A DNA stretch of 32,290 bases from Acanthaster planci (Eukaryota; Echinodermata; Asteroidea; Valvatida; Acanthasteridae). The number at the start of each line of letters is the position of its first letter. Positions within the stretch are counted from its first letter, which is position 1. The notes under the pieces are model-generated. The model saw only the letters and a list, made by a program, of their open reading frames with translations. It did no database searches and was not told the origin of the DNA. Positions 20,562-31,155 of this stretch are shown piece after piece. Location: assembly GCF_001949145.1 (NCBI RefSeq), contig NW_019091479.1, forward strand, positions 817,621-849,910, written 5' to 3'. Position numbers and translations under genes: made by a program.

Positions 20562-20611
20562 ACGGGGAGATGAAAAACCCAAGGCGAGGGTCTGTTTTGC
20601 TGCATTTACTG
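20562..20611 (+). other. Exon-like segment, copy 1
   Basis: Fifty bases between ATTTATACAG and GTGAGT, a good acceptor-donor pair. A homologous segment with its own splice-like borders lies at 21551-21599. No protein family recognised. Confidence 0.25.
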
Positions 20612-21550
20612 GTGAGTTTAGAATTATCTCAGAAGTCCTTTTAAAGAGTAATTTCGGAGGTTGCAGTTGTGTATTATATTTGCAAATCTGCAAACAGGTT
20701 TAGTTAAGGTTTGGCGTATTCAGAACCCATAATGTCACAGATACTCCTAGAAATAGCATAATACTGGGTTCGATTTGTTAAAATTTCTTCTTACTTAAGT
20801 TTGTAAGTTGTGATATTATATTGGCTACAAGACAGATCATTTATGATATTAAGTTTGACTCAAGTGAAATGGAACATGGTAGTGGTTACTGGAAGTTCAG
20901 TAATTCTCTGTTACAGTGTTGTATCCAGGCTCTTTGCTGGGGATAGGCGAGGTTCCATTGGCCGTTGTTGGGCACACCCTTGCCCTCGGCTCTTGTATAA
21001 TGGCGGCCCTTTCAAGAAGCTTTGTAAAATAGATTTCTTCCAACCATTTTAAAAAGGTTCATTTTATCATTTCAGTAATGATGATTGCTTAAATTAGATT
21101 TTAAACTATATCTTACTCTGTGTAAAAATGTACAAGAAATGAGTTTTTTTTAGAGAGGGAGATTGGAATTTCATCTAAAAAGGTGGCCGGAGTCAGCCTG
21201 TAAGTGCCAACAGGCTAACGACAATGATCTCCGTTGATTCAAACGGGAGGGTGTGTCAACAAGGGATAAAGCACGCTGGATGGAATGTAAAAACTCTCGA
21301 AGCGTAAGTGCGTAAAAGTTCAGTCCATAATTGTGTCGTTGACAATGCAAATTCCAGGCTTGGAATCTCTATAAAACTCTATACATACATAGCTCTGTTT
21401 TCTGCGCCCACGGATTTATATGTTAAGTGGCTTTACGTGCAGTATGTTTTTCGATTTGTTTTTCGTTTTTGCTTAACAGTTTGGAGATTCCTATGTGCAC
21501 ATCTGGTTTAAACTCTGTGAGGGGTATCACCCTGTAATTCAAATTTACAG

Positions 21551-21599
21551 ACGGAGGGAGGAAAGCCCAAGGCAAGGCTCTATTTTACTGTACTGACGG
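21551..21599 (+). other. Exon-like segment, copy 2
   Basis: Forty-nine bases between AAATTTACAG and GTGAGT, aligned with 20562-20611. The one-base length difference breaks any shared reading frame, favouring a non-coding transcript or decay. Confidence 0.25.
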
Positions 21600-22147
21600 G
21601 TGAGTTTGCCCGTTATTTCGGAAGTAATTTGTAGGGTGTTGTACATAAATTTGCAAATCTGTGATGTACTAACGAGCATTTGTAACTCTACATGTGTGGT
21701 GGCCTAGAATGCGCATTCTGAGTGAAATGGGTGACGTGTGAACTCATGCATACTGCATAATTACGGAAAGTATTTTGTTGAATTTATTAATGTAAATCTA
21801 AGTACATAAATGTTTATTAATCAAACTAATTTTTTGTCGAGGGGTCTTTTGTGGGTGATGACTACAGTTACCAAAATGATCTCTGTCACAACTACACAAA
21901 CCACAGGAATCATTTCAAACTTACAGTGTTTTGCATTTGGGAGTCCTGTATCACATCTGGTGCAATCGTGGCAAAGCTTAGATTGAACGTGTAGCTTGTT
22001 AATCCAAATGTTTTCAATGGACACGTTTCTGCCGAAGTTTTCAGAAGTGGTTGCAATATGACTTGATAAACAGATTTTAAACATTTTTCACTTTAATAGT
22101 GAATTAAACTTGACTAAATGACACACCGCCTGAAAGAGGATTAGCTT

Positions 22148-22228
22148 CAGTTAACCCTAACCCCAAGGGTGTAGGCTTATGTAAAATCGTATTGAAATTG
22201 GAGGATTTTGGAATAGTAGGGTTAATGT
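22148..22228. repeat. Dispersed repeat copy (second)
   Basis: It reads AGTTAACCCTAACCCCAAGG, then ATGTAAAATCGTATTGAAAT and GAGGATTTTGGAATAGTAG, aligning with 8905-8985. It sits in a stretch of about 580 bases that is present in only one unit of the surrounding large duplication, so it may have arrived with an insertion. Confidence 0.6.
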
Positions 22229-23339
22229 GCGGTGTTTTTAGAACCAAAAACCTCAAAGTAATTCCTGGAGATAGCATAATACTTTCAAACAATCAAGGAT
22301 GGATTTATTAAAACATTTCTTTGGAACGTCGTACTGTGGTAGTAAGCTGTTAGAATAACTGGGCTACAGAATAGATCCGAGGAAACATTTCAGCAAATAC
22401 ATCCTTGGATGCTTTTTGCACATTTGTAGTTGTGATAATGAACCTGGCTACAAAACAGATAACTCCTTAATTGATATTAATTTTGACTTGAGTGAATTGG
22501 AGCATTAAAGTGGTTACTGGAAGTTCAAGAATTCTCTGTCGCAGTGGTGTAGTAGGCCTTTTGGGGACTGAACTACCCCTTTCCCCTCGGTCAAGCCACT
22601 GCTTTGTTGGCTGATAACATAACCAATTCAGTGAGACTAGTTATTAAAAAGATAGTTGAGGAATATGTTACTTCTCCTAACCATTGTATTTACCTTAAGA
22701 ATATCTATCCTATGAAGTTCATTTTACCATAATGATGATAGTGACTATTCGAGATTATTTCAATGACAATTTTTATCTATGACAATATCTTACTCTGTTT
22801 GGGAAAAAGAGAGTCTGAGAAATTAAAGTTTTGGAGAAGGAACTCGACATTTTATCCAAAACAGTTGCCGGCAGAGACGATGGTCGATATCTTAATCCTA
22901 AACAAGGTGACATCGTTGATATCCGTAAAATCAATATGGGGTGTGTGTTTACAAGGACTTAAATACGCTAGATGTAATGTTGGAAAGCTACCTATTTCTT
23001 GAAAAAAAAGTAAGTTCGTATATATTGAGCCACATTCAGTCGTTGACAATGCAAATTCCAGACTTGGGATTTTCTATAAAACCCTGTTCTTATTGGAATG
23101 GTAACAGTCTGTTAATCTATGTTCCAACTGTGAAAGAGCAGGTAGGCCTGTTTTGTCTGACGTCATGCGGAAAAGCAAGAAAGGTCCTTTGTCGCGAATG
23201 GAATGCAGTTTTGTTCGTAATTTTCGTAGTTGCCAGTTGGATTTTTGTCGGAAGGGCACTCAGATTCCATGGGTAGCTGTTACATCTGAGGGTAAATTGA
23301 TAGAGAAAAAAATAAATCCCAACAGATTAAACATTTTTG

Positions 23340-24440
23340 GAAAGCTGAATAGTGGCGCATAACATACGACAATGTAGCAGTTTGCAACTTGCCTAAATGC
23401 GGGCAAAACTTCAGTTACGGAATGATATTTTGTTGCTGTTTCGTAGTCGCGTATACACAAATCACAGTTTGTATGCTTAAGTGACTTACACTTGGATTCC
23501 TTGATTAGCTGTCTATATCTGACAGTACCGGTGACAAATCCAGAGAGTTTGTGCCATGTGAATAATTGGGTTACAACATAAAATAATTAAACGTGTCCAA
23601 CTTCGTCAGTTATGCAGTGATGTTTTGTAGGTATTTTGTAGTAGAATCTGCCGTTTTATGCTTGTTAGACGGTTGTTAGCAGCAAATATCTGACGATGAA
23701 TCGATGGAGAAAAATCAATTCTGACAAATTATAGATTGTTTTGAAGCTGGATAGGTGGCCCCAACATAAAATGATAAAAAATCTCGATTTTTCTGATTTT
23801 TGAAAAAAGTTGAGTTGTGCAGTGATGTTTTATTTGTGTTTCATAGTTCTGTTAAAAAACCAGGAACTGTAAAATTACACTATGTATGTGAAACGCGTTT
23901 TGTTAATAACCCACTACAGAGAAATCTTTCTCATTGTTTTGGTGTATTTGATAATGCCTTATGTATGGTCTGATTCTGTCACACTGGGTATGACAAATAT
24001 GTACTTGCAGGTCCAATCATGATTTCAATTTGAGACGGGATGACAACTTATCAGTGCATCAGTGCTAAACCCACACTGGGACCCTGATTAAGGAAAAACC
24101 AGAAATTTGCACAGACTTGAAGCCAATCAGAATTTTCAAAAGGCAACTATAAACTGCTTCCTCAGCCAAGTCTGAGATCTGCAGTATAATCGAGTTTTCT
24201 GTGTACTGTGTACCGTAAATTTCAAGCCCTAAAAGGCCTAAATAACATTCAGCTTGACTGTGTACAGTCACATGTACAGGACATATTTTTGTATATTATT
24301 CAAAAGCTGATTAGTTGGGCTACAACATGAAATATCGAAAAGTCTCCAGTCTTCCTGGTTGTTAAGAAAACGTCGATTGTGCAGTGATGTTTTGTTGCTT
24401 TTTCGTAGTTTTGCATACTTGGCCATTTGTATCTTGTCAA
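23340..24440. repeat. Diverged repeat, unit about 200 bp
   Basis: Four related blocks start near 23345, 23562, 23748 and 24305. Each has a form of AGCTGNATAGTTGGG...CAACATAAAAT followed by TGCAGTGATGTTTTGTTG and TTTCGTAGTTTTG. Copies are strongly diverged with unequal spacing. The unit is not obviously related to the satellite that follows. Confidence 0.55.
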
Positions 24441-24720
24441 AGTGCCACTTATATTCCTTGGAGAATTTCTCTCTTAAACATCTGGCCTCCTCTGTAACCA
24501 GGATTTATTACACCCCAGGGAAAGTTTCCTTACCTACGCTATCGATTTCACCATTTGTTACACTGCAGGTGCAGCCTACCCACAAATCGTCTCTCTGTCT
24601 GCCGGATCTCCTTTTCCAAAAACCCGGGCTGGAGAGAACCGAAATAAATTGCCTATGCGGTATCGTAATTCATCAGTGGACTGAGACATTCACGCATTGC
24701 AGCAGAGGATTATGTTAGTC
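24441..24720. other. Spacer between two repeat blocks
   Basis: No feature recognised. An open frame crosses it, but it starts without ATG and has no recognisable domain. Confidence 0.35.
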
Positions 24721-27700
24721 TATCCAAAGACGTAGGTTTCATATCCATTTTTAATGTAGTGAGGGAAATATCCCTAAAAAGTTTCGGGAGTTCTTGTGCT
24801 ACTGCTGTCTAGTTTAGTGCAATTCTACATTAAATTTTGTCCGGTCCGTACCCGCGCAAAGATATCTGCATGTATTGGAGCATAGATGACCAGAAGATTA
24901 TCCAAATCTGCAAATCGACGTGGCATCTGAAAGGGCACAAACTCCTATATCCAATGATGTGTCATATTCATATTCTGTGTAGTAAGGAAAATATCCGCGA
25001 AAGAAGTCGAAAGATCTTGTCCTATTTCTTCCAGTTTTTGTGCTATTCCGCATTTTTTCGCACTTAAGTGATCCTGTTCCTGTTAAAAGATGTCTGCATA
25101 TATTCAAAAATAACCTCAAAACTGTCCACATCTGCCAATCGTGGTGGCATGTGAAAGGGCACATGTTCTTCTGTCCAATCTTATAAGTTTCATATCAATA
25201 TTTAATGTAGTTAATGAAATACACACGAAAGAAGGCAGGGTTTCTTGTGCTACTCTTAGCTATTTTTGAGTAATTCTACATTTTTCCGTCCTGTTCCTGC
25301 TCAAAGATGTCTCCATACATTGGAGCAGAAATTACCTGAGCATTGTCCACATGTATCAACCTTGGTGGCATCAGAAAGACTACATATTCCTGTATCCAAT
25401 GATGTAAGTTTGATATCCATATTTCATGTAGCTAGGGGTATATCCGCAAAAGAAAACAAAAGTGCATGACCTACTGCTAGCTAATTCTTTGGAATTGAAC
25501 ATTTGTCCACCCGTTACAGGTTGTATTCCTGCGCAGAGATGTCAACGTATATTAGAGTTCTTGTCCTACTTCTTGCTATTTTTGTGCAATTATCCATTTG
25601 TTTGCACGTTGAAGGTCCTGTTCCCGGGCAAAGATGGGTCCATATATTGGATCATTAAAGACCTGAAAATTGTCAAAATCTGGCAATCCTGGTGGCATCT
25701 GAAAGCGAAAATGTTTTTCAATCCGTTGATGTAAATTTCATATCCATATTTGTTTTAGTTAAGAAAATATCCCCGATAGAAGGCAGAAGTTCTTGTCCTC
25801 CTGCTTGCTGTTTTGGTGCAATTCTCTCTTTGTCTGCACAATACAGGTCCTGCTCCCGCACAAAGATGGGTCCATATATTGGATTATAAAAAACCTGAAT
25901 ATTGTCCAAAACTGGCAATCCTGGTGGCATCTGAAAGGGCGAATACCCCTCTATCCATTGGTGTAAGTTTGATATGAATGTTTGTTTTAGTTAGGAAAAT
26001 ATAGGCAGAATTTCTGATCCTACTACTCGATATTTTTTGGAATTCCCACGTCATCTGCACATTACTGGTTCTGGTCCCGCGCAAAGATGGCTCCATATAT
26101 CGCACCATGAAAGACCTGAAATTGTCCAAATCTGGCAATCTTGGTGGGATCTGAAAGGGAAAATATCTATCTATCCATTGCCGTAAGTTTCATATCCTTA
26201 TTCATTTTACTTAGGAAAATAACTGCGAAAGAAGGCAGAAGTTCTGATCCTACTGCTCACTATTTTTCTGGATTTCCCACTTCATCTGCACATTATTGGT
26301 CGTGGTCCTGCGCAAAGATGGCTCCATATATCGCATCATAAAAGACCTGAATATTGTCCAAATCTGGCAATCCTGGTGACATCTGAAATTGAGAATGTCC
26401 TATCCATTGATGTTAGTTTCATATCTATATTTGTTTTAAGAAAATATCACCGAGAGAAGGCAGAAGTTCTGATCCTACTGCTTGCTACTTTTGTGGAATT
26501 TTCCATTTGTCTGCATATTACAGGTCCTGTTCCCTCGCAAAGATGGCTCCATACATTGGAACATAAAAGAAATGAAACTCGTCCAAATCTGGTAATCCTT
26601 TTGGCATTTGGAAAGGTTGAATGTCCTCCCATCCAATGATGTAAGTTTTAAACCCGTATTTGTTTTATTTAGCAAAAACATATACAAGAAAGAAGGCAGG
26701 AGTTCAGGTGCTATTGCTTGCAATTTTCCCTTTGTCTGCAAATAACAGGTCCTGTTCCTGCCCAAAGATGGCTCCACATATCGCATCATAAAAGACCTGA
26801 AAAACAACGAAATCAAAATCAGGCAATCCTGGTATTATCTGAAAGGGCAAATGTCCTTCTATCCGTTGATGTAAGTTTTATATCCATATTTGTTTTAGTA
26901 AGGAAAATTTCTGCAAAAGAAAGCAGTAGTTCTGATCTTACTGCCAGCTATTTTTCTGGAATTCCCTCTTCATCTGTACATTTTTTCCCGTTCCCGAGCA
27001 AAGAGGGTCGCATATATTGCATTATAAAAGAACTGAAATTGTCCAAACCTGGCAATCTTGGTTTCATTTGAAAAGGAAAACGTCTCTCAATCCATTGATG
27101 TAAGTTTCATATCCATAATTGTCTAAGTTAGGAAAATATCTTCGAAAGAAGGTAGAAGTTCTGATCCTACTGCTCGCTATTTTTCTGTAGTTCTCACTTC
27201 ATCTGCACATATGTGTATTATTGTTTTTGGTCCCGGGTAAAATGGTTCCATATATCGCATCATAAAGGACCTGAAAATTGTCCAAACCTGGCAATCCTGG
27301 TGGCATCTAAAAGGAATAGTGTCATTCTATCCATTGGTGTACGTTTTATATAAATATTTGTTTACTTGCGAAAATATGTGCGAAAGAAGGCAGGAGTTCT
27401 TGTCCTACTGCTTTCTTTTTTTCTGCAATTCTCCATATGTCTGCACATTACAGGTCCTGTTCAGGCGCAGTGATGGCTCCATATAACGCATCATAACAGA
27501 CCTGAAAAAAATCCAAATCTGGAAATCCTGCTACCATCGGAAAGGGAAAATGTTTTTCTATCCGTTGATGTAAGTCGGAGATCCCTATTTGTTTTAGGTA
27601 GAAAAATATTCGCAAAAGCGCTATTTTTCTGGAATTCCCTCTTTATTTCACATTGTTTTACCCGTTCCTGCGCAAAAATGGTTCCATATATCGCATCATA

Positions 27701-30596
27701 AAAAACCTAAAAATGTTAAAATCTGGCAGCCTTGGTTTTATCTGAAAGGGAAAATGTCCCTCTATCCATTGATGTACGTTTCATATCCATATTTGTTGTA
27801 GTTAGGGAAATGTCTGCAAAAGAATTCGGGAGATTTTGTCCAACTGCTTCCTGAAGTAATTCTGACTTGAATTGCACCGGTCCTCTCCCGCATAAACCAT
27901 TCTCTATATAATCGAGCATCAAAGGTATAAAAAATATCTAAATCTGGCAATCGTGGTGTAATCTAAAAGGGCACATGTTTCTTTATCCATTTATGCAAGT
28001 TTCATATCCATGATTGCTATAGTTAGGGAAATATCTTCAAAAGAAAGTGCGAAGTCTTGTCCGACGTCTTCCTATTTTTCCGTAACTCTGACTCTCCCTG
28101 CGCTATATTGGTCCTCTTCCCGCATAGAGAATGCTCCATATATTCTAACATAAAAAGTCGAAAAATTGTCTAAATCTGGTAATCGCGGTGTCATCTCAAA
28201 GGGCACATGTTACTCTATCCATTCATGTGAGTTTCATATCTATATTTTGTGTAGTTAGGGAAATATCTTAAAAAGAATGTTTCCAGTTCTTGTGCAATCT
28301 TATTTTTGCTTAATTCTGATTCAGTCTGCTCTCTACCTGTCCTGTTCCCGCACAGGGAATGTTCCATATATTCGAGCATAGAAAGTCTAAAAATTGTCAA
28401 AATCTGGCATTCGTGGTATAATCGCAAAGGGCACATGTTCATGTATCCATATATATGAGTTTCATTTCCATATTTGCAGTTGGGAAATATCTTCAAAAGA
28501 AAGTGCGATTTTTTTGTCCAACTTCTTTCTATTTCTGCGTAACTCTGACTCTGCTTGCGCTATATGGTCGTATTCCAGCGTAGATGGTGCTCCATATATT
28601 CGAGCATAAAAGGTCAAAAAATTGTCTAAATCTGGTAATCGTGGTGTCATGTCAAAGTGCATACAATACTCTATCATGTCATGTAAGTTTCATATCTATA
28701 TTTGGTGTAGTTAGGGAAACATCTTCAAAAGAAAGTGCAAGTTCTCGTCCAACTGCCTCTTATTTTTGCTTAATTCCGATTTTGTCTGCCCTTTACCTGT
28801 CCTGTTCCCACGAAAAGAAGGCTCCACATATTCGAGCATAAAAGGGCTAAAAATTGTCTAATTCTTACAATCTTGGTACAAGGGCACATCTTTCTCTATA
28901 TATTCATGTAAGTTTCATATCAATATTTGCACTAGTTAGGAAAATATGTGCAAAGGAAGTGCTGGTTCTTGTCTGGCTGATTTATATTGTTGCTTAAATC
29001 TTACTGCGCAATTCTTTGTCCTGTTCCCGCACAGAGAAAGCTTATTCGAGCATAAAAGGTCTCAAAATTATCCAAATCTTGTAATCTAGGTGTCATCTGA
29101 AAGGGCACATGTTCGTCTATCTATTCATCTAAGTTTCATATCCATATTTGCAGTAGTTAGGAAAATATCGTCGAAAGGAAGAACATGTTCTTGTCAGACT
29201 GCTTCATATTTTTGCGTAATTCTGACTTAGCGGTATATCGGGTCCTTTAGTTGCATAGGGAATGCTTATTCGAGCATAAAAGATCTCAAACTCATCCAGA
29301 TCTTGCAATCTAGGTGTCATCTGAAAGGGCACATGTACCCCTATCTGTTCATATTGGTTTCAAATCCATATCTGCAATAGTTGGGAAAATATCTGCAAAA
29401 GGAAGTAGCCGTTTTCGTCTGACTGCTTTATGTTTTTGAGTAATTCTGGCTCAGCGGTATACCGGGTCCTTTACGTGCACAGAAAATGCTTGTTCGAGCA
29501 TAAAAGGTCTCAAACTCATCTAATTCTTGCAGTCTAGGTGTCATCTGAAAGGGCACATGTTCCCCTATCTATTCATCTAAGATTCATATCCATATTTGCA
29601 GTAATTAGGGAAATATCTTCAAAAGGAAGAACATGTTCTTGTCAGACTGCTTTATATTTTTGCGTAATTCTGACTTAGTTTCATATCCATATTTGGGGTA
29701 ATTAGGGAAATATCTTCAAAAGGAAAAACATGTTCTTGTCAGACTGCTTCATATTTTGCGTATTTCTGACGTAGCGGTATTCCGGCCTCTTTACTCGCAG
29801 AGAGAATGCTTGTTCGAGCATAAAAGGTCTCAAAATTATCCAACTCTTGTAATCTAGGTGTCATCTGAAAGGGCACATGTTCGTCTATCTATTCATCTAA
29901 ATTTCATATCCATATTTGGAGTAATTAGGGAAATACCTTCAAAAGGAAGAACATGTTCTTGTAAGACTGCTTCACAGTTTTGCGTATTTCTGACGTAGCG
30001 GTATTCCGGATCATTTACTCGCAGAGAGAATACCTATTGGAACATAAAAGGTCTCAAAATTATCTAAGTCTTGCAATCTAGGTGTCATCTGAAAGGGCAC
30101 ATGTTCTCCTATCTATTCATTAAAGTTTCATATCCATATTTGCAGTAATTAGTGAAATATCTTCAAAAGGAAGAACATGTTCTTGTTAGACTGCTTCATA
30201 TTTTTGCATAATTCTGACGTAGCGGTATTCCGGCTCCTTTACTTGCAGAGAGAATACCTATTCGAGCATAAAAGGTCTCAAAATTATCTAAGTCTTGCAA
30301 TCCAGGTGTCATCTAAAAGGGCACATGTTCCCCTATCTATTCATGTAAGTTTTATATTTCTATTTGGAGTAATTAGGGAAATATCTTCAAAAGGAAAAAC
30401 ATGTTCTTGTCAGACTGATTCATATTTTGCGTATTTCTGACGTAGCGGTATTCCGGCTCCTTTACTCGCAGAGAGAATGCTTGTTCCAGCATAAAAGATC
30501 TCAAAATTATCTAAATCTTGCAATCCAGGTGTCATCTGAAAGGCAACATGTTCCCCTATCTATTCATATTGGTTTCATATCCGTATTTGCAGTAAT

Positions 30597-30597
30597 N
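30597..30597. other. Assembly ambiguity (N) in the satellite
   Basis: A single N replaces what should be about 47 bases of a unit: the anchors at 30533 and 30709 are only 176 apart instead of about 223. This marks a collapsed or badly joined repeat. Confidence 0.85.
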
Positions 30598-31155
30598 TAT
30601 TTTTGCGTAATTCTGACTTAGCTGTACTCTGGCTTTTGAACTCACATAGAAAATGCATATTTGAGCATAAAAGGTCTCAAAATTATCCAAATCTTGTAAT
30701 GTAGGTGTCATCTGAAAGGGCACATGTTCGTCTATCTATTCATCTAAGTTTCATATCCATATTTGCAGTAATTAGGGAAATATTTTGAAAAGGAAGAACG
30801 TGTTCTTGTCAGACTGCTTCATATTTTGCGTATTTCTGATGTAGCGGTTTTCCGTCTCCTTTACTCGCAGAGAGAATGCTTGTTCGAGCATAAAAGGTCT
30901 CAAAATTATCCAAATCTTGTAATGTGGGTGTCATCTGAAAGGGCACATGTTTGTCAATCTATTCATCTAAGTTTCATATCCCTATTTGCAGTAGTTAGGG
31001 AAATGTAGTCGAAAGGAAGAACATGTTCTTGTCAGACTGCTTCATATTTTTGTGTAATTCTGACTCAGCAGTATACTGGGTCCTTTAGTTTTGTAGGGAA
31101 TGCCTGTTCGAACATAAAAGGTCTCAAAATTATCTAAATCTTGCAATCTAGGTGT

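Larger units (their letters stand above)
20300..23160. repeat. Large-unit tandem duplication, three diverged copies
   Basis: The anchor GTTGACAATGCAAA (or near match) occurs at 20392, 21338 and 23042. Unit 1 (about 20300-21280) and unit 2 (about 21280-22960) align through many words, including TAGCATAATACT, TGGTTACTGGAAGTTCA, AATTCTCTGT and ATATCTTACTCTGT. Unit 3 is partial (22960-23160). Unit 2 is longer because of an extra segment of about 580 bases at about 21665-22245 and another of about 100 bases near 22325-22425. Similarity is patchy, so the duplication is old. Confidence 0.75.

Noticed and set aside
22150-22170. Interstitial telomere repeat
   Set aside because: Only one or two TAACCC words occur; there is no (TTAGGG)n run.
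24359-24718. 119-codon open frame before the satellite
   Set aside because: It starts at TTG rather than ATG, begins inside a diverged repeat and shows no domain.
26718-27071. 117-codon open frame in the satellite
   Set aside because: It lies wholly in the repeat, spans a unit border, has no supported start, and the same frame is broken in neighbouring units by indels.
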